This document shows positions 8,429 through 17,527 of a DNA stretch of 64,000 nucleotides, piece by piece. Position numbers and translations under genes: made by a program. The notes beneath the pieces were generated by a model. It was not told the DNA's origin, searched no databases, and saw only the letters and a program-made list of their open reading frames with translations. Position 1 is the stretch's first letter. Every line of letters starts with the position of its first letter. This DNA comes from Roseimicrobium sp. ORNL1 (GTDB taxonomy: Bacteria > Verrucomicrobiota > Verrucomicrobiia > Verrucomicrobiales > Verrucomicrobiaceae). The DNA lies in assembly GCF_011044495.1 (NCBI RefSeq), contig NZ_CP049143.1, positions 1,302,001 through 1,366,000 of the forward strand, written 5' to 3'.

Positions 8429-10192
8429 TTATGAATTGGAGAACAACTCCTGAAGCTGACCCACCGTGTGGCGATTGCAGAAGGTGTGGAAGGATTCATC
8501 TCCCTCCCGCTTCGCCAGGTAGCACTTCAGCATGCCTTCCAGCGTGGTGCCGAGAGATTCAAAAGGCACCGTGCTGAAGATCTGCCGGCCTACCTTGCGA
8601 TTCTCGCCAAAGCCGCCGCCCACCGTGATGTGATATCCTTCGCCGGACTCACCCTTCGCCTTCGTGCCGAGCAATCCGATATCGCCCATGAAATGCTGGG
8701 CACAGGAGTGCGCGCATCCCGTGAAGTGGACGTTCACCGGCTTGTCGAGCTTCACCCGCTTGTCGAGGTAGTCCATCATCGCGATGGCGTGTCCCTTCGT
8801 ATCGCTCGCCGCAAACTTGCAGTAGCGGTTGCCCGTGCAGGCCACGAAGCCATTGCGCAGCGGGCTCTGTTCCGTGGGGAAGCCGAGCTTCGAGAGCGCC
8901 TTGCTAGCCGTCTTCACATAGGCGGCAGGGATGTTCGGGATGATGAAATTCTGCCACACCGTGAGGCGCACTTCGCCGGTGCCATAGCTGTCTGCGATGT
9001 CCGCGATGCGTTCCATCTGCTTCGGCGTCATCTGACCCACCGGCACGCTTGCGCCGATGTAATGCAGACCTTCCTGCTTCTGCGGATAGGCACCCACGTG
9101 GGTGTGCCCCTGCTGTGAGAACTTGCGCGCCAGCTGCACGGGAGAATCTGCAGCCAAGCGCAGCAGCTTGAACTTCCCGAGCTCTTCCACATCGGTGAGG
9201 AATTTCTCAAAGCCACGCTCTTCAAGCAGGTACTTGAGGCGCGCCTTCTTGCGGTTGGTGCGGTCGCCGTCGCGAATGAACACGCGGACGATGGCGAGGA
9301 CGACCTTGATGAGTTCATCCTGTTTCACCAGGACACCCCAGTCGCTCGCAAAGGTCTGGTGACCGGTCACACCACCGAGGGCGATGCGGAACCACACGCC
9401 CGGCTCGATGCCCTGGTCGTTCTCACCGATTTCCACCGCACTCGCGCCGATGTCATTCGTGTCTTCCACACTGCTGACCAGGCCGCCGCCATCGAAGGCG
9501 ATGTTGAACTTGCGCGGCAGATCGTAGAACTCCTTGCTGGAGATGATGTGCGTGGCCAGTTCATTCACGAACGGGCGCACATCGATCAACTCCATCGGGT
9601 CATAGCCCGCGCAGGGGTTCATCGTGATATTGCGGATGTTGTCCGCACCCGCGCCCTTGGAGTGCAGGCCCACGGACTGGATGCGGCGCAGCACTTCCGG
9701 GCAGTTCTTCGGCTCAATGAGGCGAATCTGGAAGTTGTTCCGCGTGGTGATCTGGATGTAGCCCGAGGTGAGTTCGCGCGAGATGGCGGCCAGCTCACGA
9801 AGTTGGAAGGACTTCACCACACCGCCGGGAATGCGGAGGCGGCACATGTAGCCGTCCTTCACTGGGGAGAGCCAGAAGAGGCCATTCCACTTGAAGCGGA
9901 AGATGCTCTCCGGGTCCGGCTTCGCATTCCAGCGCGCATCCAGCATAAGCTGCTCGATGGCATCGAAGGGATGCAGGTCGTGCTTGATGCGCTCCTCCTT
10001 GGTGAGGTCATCCAGATTTGGTCCTGCGGGGACGGCCGGTCCAGCGGGTGCGGGAGCGAGGTCGCCGAAGGAGATGCCCTTCGCGTTGAGCGCGGCGAAG
10101 AACCCTTCGAGATAGCGCTTCTGTTCGCCGGAGAATCCGTCATCCGGGGAGCCATTGGCGCGGGTGGGTGGGGTGAGGAGATCAGTAGACAT
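8429..10192 (-). CDS. nirA: Ferredoxin-type siroheme nitrite reductase (NirA family)
   Basis: 587 residues from ATG 10192, which overlaps the end of the flavoprotein gene by 11 bp. Two ferredoxin-like half-domains and two siroheme/Fe4S4 halves are visible. The cluster-siroheme cysteines are CTGNRYC (C-x5-C) and GCAHSC (C-x3-C) near residues 465-505, as in NirA and CysI. RNNFQIRLI and NPCAGYDP match the substrate-side region of NirA proteins. It reduces nitrite to ammonium in six electrons. Sulfite reductase is chemically close, and the partner flavoprotein is CysJ-like, but the operon is otherwise entirely for nitrate. Confidence 0.85.
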   Translation of the reverse strand: MSTDLLTPPTRANGSPDDGFSGEQKRYLEGFFAALNAKGISFGDLAPAPAGPAVPAGPNLDDLTKEERIKHDLHPFDAIEQLMLDARWNAKPDPESIFRFKWNGLFWLSPVKDGYMCRLRIPGGVVKSFQLRELAAISRELTSGYIQITTRNNFQIRLIEPKNCPEVLRRIQSVGLHSKGAGADNIRNITMNPCAGYDPMELIDVRPFVNELATHIISSKEFYDLPRKFNIAFDGGGLVSSVEDTNDIGASAVEIGENDQGIEPGVWFRIALGGVTGHQTFASDWGVLVKQDELIKVVLAIVRVFIRDGDRTNRKKARLKYLLEERGFEKFLTDVEELGKFKLLRLAADSPVQLARKFSQQGHTHVGAYPQKQEGLHYIGASVPVGQMTPKQMERIADIADSYGTGEVRLTVWQNFIIPNIPAAYVKTASKALSKLGFPTEQSPLRNGFVACTGNRYCKFAASDTKGHAIAMMDYLDKRVKLDKPVNVHFTGCAHSCAQHFMGDIGLLGTKAKGESGEGYHITVGGGFGENRKVGRQIFSTVPFESLGTTLEGMLKCYLAKREGDESFHTFCNRHTVGQLQELFSNS

Positions 10193-11855
10193 CGCGAGCG
10201 TACCGTTTGGTTTTCTTGAGATCTGCCACGTAAGCGGTGGCTTCTTCGGCGGACTTGTGGCCTTGCTGCTGGATGAGCATGTGCAGCGCGGCATCCACGT
10301 CCTTCGCCATGCGGGAGGCATCGCCGCACACGTAGAAGTGCGCGCCTTCTTCCAGCCACTGCCAGAGTTCCGAGGCGGCCTGCATCATGCGGTCCTGCAC
10401 ATACACTTTCTCCGCCTGGTCGCGGGAGAAGGCCGTGTCGAGGCGGGTGAGAGTCCCGTCCTTCAGCCACTGGTGTATCTGTTCATCGTACAGGAAATCA
10501 TGCTTCCGCTTCTGGTCACCGAAGAAGAGCCAGTTCTTGCCCTTGGCTCCGGTGGCCTCGCGTTCTTCGAGGAAGGCGCGGAAAGGTGCGATGCCCGTTC
10601 CAGGTCCCACCATGATCATGGGAACATCCGGATTGGCGGGCACGCGGAAGTGCTTGGCCGTATGAACGAAGACGCCCGTCGGCTCACCCAGAGGAAGGCG
10701 GTCCGCGAGGAAGGTGGAGCACACGCCGCCGTGAGCGATGCCATCCTGCTCATAGCGCACGGAGCCCACGCAGAGGTGCACTTCATTCGGGTGCGCCTTC
10801 TGGCTGGAGGCGATGGAATACAACCGGGGCTGCAGCTTGCGCAGCGATCCGACGAACTCAACCGCACTCACCGCCTCGGGTGGCTTGCGACCCAGGAAAT
10901 TGCGCACTTCATAGTATTTCTGCAGCGCTTCCTGCAGCGGAGCTTCACCACCATCCGGCAGCGGCACCAGTGCAGCGGGATCCAGTTCATACGTGGCGAT
11001 GATGCCCGCGACCACCTCGGGGCAGTTCTGCGGAATCACGCCGAGCGCATCACCCGTTTCATACACGAGTCCGCTTCCCTCGAGTGAGAAGGCAATGTGG
11101 CGGGTGTCTTTCGCGGAGCTGGCTCCATTCAACTTGAGGTTGGTGACGAGCGGAGCGGGGAAGGGATTCTTCTTCGAGTAGGCCGCGACTCCCGTGGCCT
11201 CAGTGGCGGGCGCAGCAGTGATCACTTCGGCAATCGCAGGAGCAGGCGCTGCTGTGGTGGTAGAGGGTGAGTCGGCAAGCACCTTCCACACGCCTTCGCT
11301 CCAGAGCTTCGCGGGCTCATCGAAGTCGACATCGCAATCGACACGCGGGTGAATGCAAGTGGCCCCAAGTTCAGCGAAGCGCTCATCGAGCTTGCGACCG
11401 GCGAGGCAGAAGGTGTCCCCGTAGTTCTTGTCTCCCAGCGCGAGCACGGAGTACTTCAGACCTCCGAGTGTCGGCGACGAACCGTTTTGATTGATGCCGC
11501 TCCAGAAGGACTCGGCATTGTCTGGCATGTCGCCTTCACCCCAGGTGCTGGTGATGACGAGAACGTTCTGCTCTGCAGTAAGGGTGGAAGGTTGCACCGA
11601 GTCGAGGCCCGCAACTCGCGCTGCAAAGCCCCGGCTCGATGCTTCCTTGCCCAGCCGTTTGGCCAAGGATTCTGCGTTGCCACTCTGGCTGCCGAATGCG
11701 ATCAGCAAGCGTGGCTTTTCCTGAAGGGCTGGCACAGGCGCTCCAGGCGTCATGGATTCTCCCCGGCTCAGAAGTCCGGCCAGGAATCCGTTCAACCAGG
11801 CACGTTGTTCCGTGTTGAAGGGGGCGGATTCGGGAATGAGCGGTACTGAGGACAT
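10182..11855 (-). CDS. CysJ-like diflavin NADPH reductase
   Basis: 557 residues from ATG 11855. A flavodoxin domain (about 50-190: FGSQSGNAESLAKRLGKE, TSTWGEGDMPDNAESF, LALGDKNYGDTFC) is followed by the FAD-binding module (RLYSIASSQ for the FAD contact) and an NADP-binding ferredoxin-reductase domain (MVGPGTGIAPFRAFLEER; YVCGDASRMAKDV near the end). This is the layout of the sulfite reductase alpha subunit and of CPR-type enzymes. Here it most likely supplies NADPH electrons to the adjacent siroheme nitrite reductase. It is the first gene of its operon, starting about 24 bp after the predicted sigma54-dependent transcription start. Confidence 0.87.
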   Translation of the reverse strand: MSSVPLIPESAPFNTEQRAWLNGFLAGLLSRGESMTPGAPVPALQEKPRLLIAFGSQSGNAESLAKRLGKEASSRGFAARVAGLDSVQPSTLTAEQNVLVITSTWGEGDMPDNAESFWSGINQNGSSPTLGGLKYSVLALGDKNYGDTFCLAGRKLDERFAELGATCIHPRVDCDVDFDEPAKLWSEGVWKVLADSPSTTTAAPAPAIAEVITAAPATEATGVAAYSKKNPFPAPLVTNLKLNGASSAKDTRHIAFSLEGSGLVYETGDALGVIPQNCPEVVAGIIATYELDPAALVPLPDGGEAPLQEALQKYYEVRNFLGRKPPEAVSAVEFVGSLRKLQPRLYSIASSQKAHPNEVHLCVGSVRYEQDGIAHGGVCSTFLADRLPLGEPTGVFVHTAKHFRVPANPDVPMIMVGPGTGIAPFRAFLEEREATGAKGKNWLFFGDQKRKHDFLYDEQIHQWLKDGTLTRLDTAFSRDQAEKVYVQDRMMQAASELWQWLEEGAHFYVCGDASRMAKDVDAALHMLIQQQGHKSAEEATAYVADLKKTKRYARDVY

Positions 11856-11889
11856 GATGAAGGTGGTGGTTACTGGGAGCGAAAAGCAC

Positions 11890-11904
11890 GCATTGGGCGT
11901 GCCA
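11890..11904 (-). promoter_or_regulatory. Sigma54-type -24/-12 promoter of the nitrite/nitrate reductase operon
   Basis: TGGCACGCCCAATGC on the minus strand: GG and GC separated by 10 bases, one mismatch to TGGCAC-N5-TTGC. It lies 35 bp before the start codon at 11855 and 50 bp from the palindrome at 11954. The same module occurs at 15085 and 22206. Confidence 0.7.
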
Positions 11905-11953
11905 GTTGGCACGGAGGATTGAAAAACGTTGTGAGAACTTTTTCGGGAAACCT

Positions 11954-11968
11954 ATGAATTTCGTTCAT
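11954..11968. promoter_or_regulatory. Palindromic activator site ATGAATTTCGTTCAT
   Basis: A 15-bp palindrome ATGAA-N5-TTCAT centred about 82 bp upstream of the predicted transcription start. It contains T-N11-A, the LysR-type box. Same sequence class and same 50-bp spacing to the -24/-12 element as the sites at 15149 and 22270. Confidence 0.72.
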
Positions 11969-12170
11969 GGATGCAGAGTCAGGTCTTATGAAGGAATTTT
12001 TGCGCACTGGCAGCGGGTTTGATCGATGCCCCGAAGAGCGCTTACATGCAGTTGATGCGGATCTGCCCTTCGGCGTGCAAGCCGTTCAGCCACGGCTGCT
12101 TTCCGGCATTGAAGGACGCGAGTTCAAAAATCATGGAAACAAAAGACATCTCTCGCTGGTGAAGAGGGAT

Positions 12171-13802
12171 TCAGTGCCGCGTGAGCAACTGCATCAGCAG
12201 CCAGAGGCACAGCAAAAGCAGTGTGTAGAAACCAGCTTTATAGAAGCCGAGAGGATTGCGCTCCAGTAGTGGCGCATCGTCCTCGAAGAACGGCTCCACT
12301 TTTTCAGGATGCGTGAGGTCGTAGATGAATTCGGAGTAGTGCTGGTACCGGCTCTCGGGCTTGCGTGCGATGGCCCGAAGGATGACCGCCTCCAGCCACG
12401 GAGGGATGTTGGGATTCAGTTTGGTCGGGCGCTTCGCCGCATGGAACACCGGTGTCTGGAATCGCTCGATGCGCCCATAGGGAAACGCATTCGTGAGCGA
12501 CTGGTAGAGCGTGACGCCCATGGCAAAGATCTCCGTGCGCTCACTGATGGGCGCACTGTGGAAGCGCTCCGGCGCCAGGTAGCTCGCTGTGCCGGCCCGA
12601 GACGTGACCGAGAAAACTTCTGCTGCGCTGCCGAGGTCGAGCAGCTTGAAGCTCAGCTTCGCGTAGTCACCCACGCAGAGGATGTTCTCTGGCTTGATGT
12701 CCCCATGCACCAGGTCGTGGCGCAGGAGCGTGCTTCCTGACTCGGCAAGGAAACGTCCCAGGCCGATGGCGGAGTCCACCGAGAGTTGGCGGTCCTGGAG
12801 CACTTTGGAAAGGCTTGGCGCATCCACGAACTCCATCACGTAGAACCGCGCCGTTTGTCCCAAGGGCTCGTGTGCGGTGACAAAATTTCCGGAGTCCAGT
12901 CGCGTGGCATTCCATGTTTCGCGGACGAAGGCATTGAGGTGCGCTTCGCTGTCGACTGCCTCGACTGGAGCGAACTTCAGCACCACGCGCTGGCCATTCT
13001 TCTCAGCGAGCCAGACACGGTCGCTATCTTGAAAGGAGCGGAGGAGTTCGTATCCATCGACGACTTCACCTTTGCGCAAGGCTGCAGGGATGGAGAGGTC
13101 ACGCGCACTCATGGCACGAAGGCGTCCGGTCTGGGCAACATCGAGCACAATGGCGCTCATGTCATCCATCGTCTCGTCCTTGGCCAGCATATGGGCTGCC
13201 TTCACAATGCCGCGTGCCGTCGCATTCGTGGCAAGTTCACCCGCGAGTGCCTCTGGCGAAAGGTGGTTCGAGACGCCATCCGAACAGAGCAGGGCGATGT
13301 CACCATTCAGTAGCGTGAGTTCGAATACATGGGGTACCACCTCCGGCGCCATGCCGAGGGCGCGGGTGAGCACATGGGTGCGCTCCGCTTCCACATGATC
13401 CTCGGAAAGGATTTCCAGGATGCCATTGCGCGCCAGGCAGACACGCGAGTCTCCGATGTTCACACCAAAGAGCCGGTCCCCTTCAATGACGGTCGCTGCC
13501 AACGTGGAGACCATTTCCGGCCGGTCGAAGCGAGCGAGTGACTCCTGGTAGAGCGTGCGATTGAGCAACTGCGTGAACTCCGTGAGAGCCCGCCGCGGAG
13601 ACCAGGTGCGGGGACGCGCCTCGTAGTTTTCAATCAGCGAACGCACCGCGCGTTGCGCTGCCTCACGTGCGGGCTCACCACTGCCGGCTCCATCAGCCAG
13701 GACCGCCACCACCGTCTCGCCCCATGCGCGCACGGCGAAGGCGTCGGAGGAAGGTTTGCCTTCCTCGCGAGCGATGCCGTGGGTGGTGGAGCGAAGCTTC
13801 AC
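12171..13802 (-). CDS. PP2C phosphatase fused to Ser/Thr protein kinase with C-terminal membrane anchor
   Basis: 543 residues starting at GTG 13802, 30 bp after the transporter stop. Residues 1-235 are a PP2C domain (ADGAGSGEPAREA, LLCSDGVSNHL, DDMSAIVLDV metal-binding aspartates). Residues about 255-500 are a protein kinase domain with HGDIKPENIL in place of HRD and LLDLGSA in place of DFG, so catalysis may be altered. A hydrophobic helix ends the protein. Fusions of this kind sit between nitrate transporter and nitrite reductase genes in other bacteria, for example Pseudomonas. The link to nitrate uptake or assimilation control is contextual and its substrate is unknown. Confidence 0.86.
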   Translation of the reverse strand: MKLRSTTHGIAREEGKPSSDAFAVRAWGETVVAVLADGAGSGEPAREAAQRAVRSLIENYEARPRTWSPRRALTEFTQLLNRTLYQESLARFDRPEMVSTLAATVIEGDRLFGVNIGDSRVCLARNGILEILSEDHVEAERTHVLTRALGMAPEVVPHVFELTLLNGDIALLCSDGVSNHLSPEALAGELATNATARGIVKAAHMLAKDETMDDMSAIVLDVAQTGRLRAMSARDLSIPAALRKGEVVDGYELLRSFQDSDRVWLAEKNGQRVVLKFAPVEAVDSEAHLNAFVRETWNATRLDSGNFVTAHEPLGQTARFYVMEFVDAPSLSKVLQDRQLSVDSAIGLGRFLAESGSTLLRHDLVHGDIKPENILCVGDYAKLSFKLLDLGSAAEVFSVTSRAGTASYLAPERFHSAPISERTEIFAMGVTLYQSLTNAFPYGRIERFQTPVFHAAKRPTKLNPNIPPWLEAVILRAIARKPESRYQHYSEFIYDLTHPEKVEPFFEDDAPLLERNPLGFYKAGFYTLLLLCLWLLMQLLTRH

Positions 13803-13832
13803 GGAGCGAAATGAGCGGGTGAAACGTGAAGA

Positions 13833-15044
13833 TTAGATTCTCGCCTCAGTGAGTGCGCCCCACGTGGTGCGCCAGCGGGTCTTCACCAGGCTCAGGCCGA
13901 TGAGGGCGAAGAGGCAGAGGCCTGCGAAGATGAGCAGGCCGGTGAGATAGCTGCCCGTGTGCTCGCGGCTCTGGCCCATCATGTTGGCTAGAAGAAACCC
14001 ACCGATGCCGCCGCCGCAGCCGACGAGTCCGGTCATCAGACCAAGGTCCTTTCCAAAGCGCTGCGGCAGCAACTGGAACACGGAGCCATTCCCCATGCCG
14101 AATGCACCACAGGCGATGAAGAACGCTGCGACATTGAAGACGAGGTTGTTTACGAACCCACCCAACACCAGCGCAATGCAGGCGACCGTGTAGTAGATGA
14201 ACAGGGAACGGATGCCGCCGATGCGGTCAGAGATGCCACCGCCGATGGGCCGCCCCAGCGCGCCGATGGCCGTGCAGAGCGCCACGAGATCACCGGCCTG
14301 CGAGGGAGTCAGCGCGAAGCGATCCTTGAAATACATGCCCAGCGAGTAAGCCAGGCCCACGAAGCCACCGAAACTGACCGTGTAGAAGAAGCAGAACCAG
14401 TGCACGTCCTTGTCCCGGAACATGCGGAAGTAGTCCCTGACCTTCTTGGGCGTGATCTGCACGGGAGCCTCCTTCGAAAAGAAGATGTAAATCAAGAGAA
14501 CCACCACCGCAGGGAAGAGCGCAATGCCGAATACCGCCTGCCAGCCCCAGATGGCGGCGATTCGTGGTGCGAGCAGAGAGTCGATGACGACGCCAATGTT
14601 CCCCGCTCCCGCAAGACCCATCACGAGGCCTTGCATGCGCGGGGGATACCAGCGACCCGCCTGCGGTATCGCCACTGCGAAGCTGGCTCCCGCGACTCCG
14701 AGCACCACGCCCATGGCGAGCGTGGCCTCATAGTTCCTCAGGCCAAACAACCACGCGGCAGCCAGGCCCGACATGACCACGAGCTGTGCCGCGATGCCGG
14801 TGCGCTTGGCGCCAATGCGATCCACCAGCAGGCCCAGCACCAGACGGAAGAGGCCACCGAAGAGAATCGGCACCGAGACCATGAAGAACCGCTGCTGGGC
14901 GGTGAGGTTCAGCGACTCCGGCGCCGCAATCTGATTGGCCAGGACACCCAGCAGGGTCCACACCATGAAGCTGAAGTCGAAGTAGAGAAATGAAGTGACG
15001 AGCGTGGGCCAGTGGCCGGAATGCTTGAGGTCGGAAAGTTTCAT
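13833..15044 (-). CDS. Nitrate/nitrite MFS transporter (NarK/NasA type)
   Basis: 403 residues from ATG 15044; a longer reading frame back to 15167 would run through the promoter elements and is rejected. Twelve hydrophobic segments. Two Gly-rich nitrate-signature stretches are visible: GLAGAGNIGVVID in the first half and GLVGCGGGIGGF in the second. LVDRIGAKRTG is the MFS loop 2-3 motif. It precedes the PP2C-kinase gene by 30 bp and has its own sigma54-type promoter module at 15085-15163. With the ABC importer upstream, the cell has two nitrate uptake routes. Confidence 0.9.
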   Translation of the reverse strand: MKLSDLKHSGHWPTLVTSFLYFDFSFMVWTLLGVLANQIAAPESLNLTAQQRFFMVSVPILFGGLFRLVLGLLVDRIGAKRTGIAAQLVVMSGLAAAWLFGLRNYEATLAMGVVLGVAGASFAVAIPQAGRWYPPRMQGLVMGLAGAGNIGVVIDSLLAPRIAAIWGWQAVFGIALFPAVVVLLIYIFFSKEAPVQITPKKVRDYFRMFRDKDVHWFCFFYTVSFGGFVGLAYSLGMYFKDRFALTPSQAGDLVALCTAIGALGRPIGGGISDRIGGIRSLFIYYTVACIALVLGGFVNNLVFNVAAFFIACGAFGMGNGSVFQLLPQRFGKDLGLMTGLVGCGGGIGGFLLANMMGQSREHTGSYLTGLLIFAGLCLFALIGLSLVKTRWRTTWGALTEARI

Positions 15045-15084
15045 TGGGCGGTATGAAAAGGTCGGATTGGCGTCCGCCTCAAAC

Positions 15085-15099
15085 GCACCAGCCATGCCA
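15085..15099 (-). promoter_or_regulatory. Sigma54-type -24/-12 promoter of the nitrate MFS transporter
   Basis: TGGCATGGCTGGTGC on the minus strand: GG-N10-GC retained, two mismatches to the consensus. It lies 41 bp before the start codon and exactly 50 bp from the palindrome at 15149. Confidence 0.6.
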
Positions 15100-15148
15100 A
15101 CCGCCCGGATGAGATCTATAAACAGACTGTAAACTTTTCTTGGAAACG

Positions 15149-15163
15149 ATGAATTCCGTTCAT
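15149..15163. promoter_or_regulatory. Palindromic activator site ATGAATTCCGTTCAT
   Basis: Second copy of the ATGAA-N5-TTCAT palindrome, 50 bp upstream of the -24/-12 element. A block reading GTTTCC-N2-GAAAA on the minus strand follows both this site and the one at 11954, so the promoter region is conserved beyond the two core elements. Confidence 0.72.
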
Positions 15164-15225
15164 GCATGCGGCGCAGGCTTTCCAGAAGGGAAAGTTCTGC
15201 GCCGCCGCGGGAATGGCTTGTCGGC

Positions 15226-16581
15226 TTAGAAGTCGAACGTCGCCTGCAGGTAGGCGAAGTCGGCGTCGTCGCTGGCTTTGCTGCCAGTCTGTTTCAGGTA
15301 GTCGCCTGCGAAGAAGTGGCTGTAACCCACCAGGAAGCTAAGCTGCTTCGTGGCCTTCCAGGTCGCGGTGAAATCCAGTTCCGTGCCGACGAAGTTGTCA
15401 GCCTTCGCGTTGATGGGGCGCACGGCGGTTACACCGTTCGCGCGGTACCAGGCGTCAGCCGTGTCTGCCAGCCAGAAGGCATGGTAGTCAAGCTGCAGCT
15501 TGACGGTCTTGACCGGATTCACGCTGAAGCTGATGGCCGGGTTGTGGATGTTCTGCCAGGAGAAGACGTCCATGTAACCGTAGAACTTGTGGTTCGTGGG
15601 GAACAGGTTCTGGAAGGTGCCTACATCGCCGTCCTTGGCGTTGCTGTCACCAGTGGCGAAGTTGTACTCTGCGAAGATACGTGGCTTCCAGGGAGCTTTG
15701 GTCCACACGTAGCCCGCACCCCAGTGACCTGCGAAGGCGGAGAGATCCTTGCCTTTCACGTCACCGAACTGCACAGCCATTTCGGTTTCGTAGTCCCAAC
15801 CGCCCGTCTTGGTGATGTCCGCTTTCACACGGGTGCCAAGCGTGGCGAAGTCCGTGTCTCCCACGGTGTATTCTTCATGCAGGCCGAGCGCATAGAAGTC
15901 CGTGGTGGACCCCAGCGGGCACAGGGCTGTGGTGCTGAAGTAAGCGCCGTAGAAGACCTGGTTGCGGCCGGTGTCGTTGCCATCGAACAGATCGCTCTGG
16001 TTGAACTCATCCTTGTCGATCACGACCACGCTGGAGACGAAGGCATCAAGGAACCAGTCCTTGGTGGGAGCGTAGTGCACCTTCACCGCATCGAACGTGC
16101 GTCCGAAGTTGTTCCAGTCGAAGCCGCCGATCAGGCGCTCGTCTCCGTAGCTGAGGAGCTGGCGGCCGATGGTGACATTGAATTCCTTCGGGCCAATGGC
16201 GATGTATGCCTGGCGAAGATCGATGGCGTCGTCGCCTTCTGCACCCATCACACCGGGGTCATTGGGACGGTCGGAGTCGAGCTCCAGGGAGCTCTGGCCT
16301 TGCACGTAGAAGGTCAGGGTGTCCGTCGGCTGGACCTTGATGCCCAGGCGGGCGCGCTGGAGCAGCCACGAGTCATCCGTGAGGGAGTTGACTCCATCAT
16401 TGAAGTCGAAGTTGTTCTCGCGGTACTCGAAACGCAGGCGTTCCTGGAAGTCGAAGGTGACGATCTTCTTCTCGGGCTGGGGTGGGATCACCGCCTTGGC
16501 GTTCTTGTCCGGGACAGGCGTCCCGGCAAGCGCCGCCGTGGCGACAAGGGTGAGTGCTGGTAGAATGAGCGATTGCTTCAT
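15226..16581 (-). CDS. Outer-membrane beta-barrel porin, alginate-export family
   Basis: 451 residues from ATG 16581 with a Sec signal peptide (MKQSLILPALTLVATAALAG). The rest is a run of amphipathic beta strands rich in aromatic girdle residues, ending with a terminal Phe (FDF), as in outer-membrane barrels. Opening FQERLRFEYRENNFDF and RLGIKVQPTDTLTFYVQGQ match the alginate-export porin family (PF13372-type). It is the last gene of the ABC nitrate importer operon, 52 bp after the NrtD-like gene, so it may admit nitrate through the outer membrane rather than export polysaccharide. Confidence 0.8.
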   Translation of the reverse strand: MKQSLILPALTLVATAALAGTPVPDKNAKAVIPPQPEKKIVTFDFQERLRFEYRENNFDFNDGVNSLTDDSWLLQRARLGIKVQPTDTLTFYVQGQSSLELDSDRPNDPGVMGAEGDDAIDLRQAYIAIGPKEFNVTIGRQLLSYGDERLIGGFDWNNFGRTFDAVKVHYAPTKDWFLDAFVSSVVVIDKDEFNQSDLFDGNDTGRNQVFYGAYFSTTALCPLGSTTDFYALGLHEEYTVGDTDFATLGTRVKADITKTGGWDYETEMAVQFGDVKGKDLSAFAGHWGAGYVWTKAPWKPRIFAEYNFATGDSNAKDGDVGTFQNLFPTNHKFYGYMDVFSWQNIHNPAISFSVNPVKTVKLQLDYHAFWLADTADAWYRANGVTAVRPINAKADNFVGTELDFTATWKATKQLSFLVGYSHFFAGDYLKQTGSKASDDADFAYLQATFDF

Positions 16582-16633
16582 GTGTGGTGAGCGGATGTTT
16601 AACGGTTGATGGTATCGGCTTATGCTTACTTGG

Positions 16634-17527
16634 TTATGCGGCTGGGAGAGGGGTGGGCACAGACAGGTTGTGGGAGCGAAGCTCCTCGGCCATATCGGCC
16701 GAGGGCTTGAAAGCAGGATCCTTGCTCGGGCGGAGATGTGAGCGGTCGTTGAGGAAGGTGATGAGGTGCTCGCGCAGATCGTAGTAGCGCGGATCTTCCA
16801 TGATGACCTTGCGATCACGCGGTCGTTCGAAGGGGATGCGCAGGATGTCGCCGACCTCGGCCTCGGGGCCGTCGCTCATCATCACCACTCGGTCACTCAG
16901 GAAAATGGCTTCATCCACATCATGCGTGACCATAAGGGTGGTGATACGGAACTTGCGCCACAGTTCGAGCAGCACCTGCTGCAGTTCGAAACGGGTGAGC
17001 GCGTCGAGCATACCGAAAGGCTCGTCGAGCAGCAACATCTTCGGTTGGAGGGCGAAGGCTCTGGCAATCCCCACGCGTTGGCGCATGCCCTGGGAAAGTT
17101 CGGCGGGATATTTATGCATCGACTCCGCGAGGCCCACGACGCTGAGGTAATACTCCGCGACCTGCCTGCGCTCTTGTTTGCTGGCAGTGAAGTACACCTG
17201 GTTCACGCCAATCATCACGTTCTCAAACGCGGTGAGCCAGGGCAGCAGGCACGGCGCCTGGAATACGACACCACGATCCGGTCCGGGCTCATCCGTTTCG
17301 CGTCCGGCGAGGATGATGCCGCCCTTCGTCGAATTGGACAGGCCCGCGACGATGGAGAGCACGGTGCTCTTGCCACATCCAGAGTGTCCGATGAGGGTGG
17401 CAAACTCTCCTTCCGCGAGCTTGAGGGAGAAATCCTTCACAATGGTGATCTCACCTTTGGGCGTGGGGAAGGCCTTCCACAGGTGGCTCACTTCGAGCAT
17501 GGTTTTCGGCTGGGCGCTGGCAATCAT
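16634..17527 (-). CDS. Nitrate ABC transporter ATPase (NrtD-like)
   Basis: 297 residues. Walker [10 protein letters not shown], signature LSQGMRQR, Walker B MLLLDEP, switch His in VTHDVDEA. It belongs to the nitrate/sulfonate/taurine ATPase group. ATGA overlap with the upstream ATPase gene at 17524. Together the two ATPases would form the heterodimer known from NrtCD systems; the NrtA-like C-terminal domain that cyanobacterial NrtC carries is absent from both. Confidence 0.9.
   Translation of the reverse strand: MIASAQPKTMLEVSHLWKAFPTPKGEITIVKDFSLKLAEGEFATLIGHSGCGKSTVLSIVAGLSNSTKGGIILAGRETDEPGPDRGVVFQAPCLLPWLTAFENVMIGVNQVYFTASKQERRQVAEYYLSVVGLAESMHKYPAELSQGMRQRVGIARAFALQPKMLLLDEPFGMLDALTRFELQQVLLELWRKFRITTLMVTHDVDEAIFLSDRVVMMSDGPEAEVGDILRIPFERPRDRKVIMEDPRYYDLREHLITFLNDRSHLRPSKDPAFKPSADMAEELRSHNLSVPTPLPAA

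Noticed and set aside
8429-11855. Assimilatory sulfite reductase (CysJI) as first interpretation
   Set aside because: Possible by fold, but the genes are co-regulated and co-directional with nitrate transport and nitrate reductase; nitrite is the better substrate guess.
11967-12269. 100-residue plus-strand frame between the flavoprotein and the kinase
   Set aside because: Starts in the palindromic regulatory site and ends inside the kinase gene; no signal or domain features.
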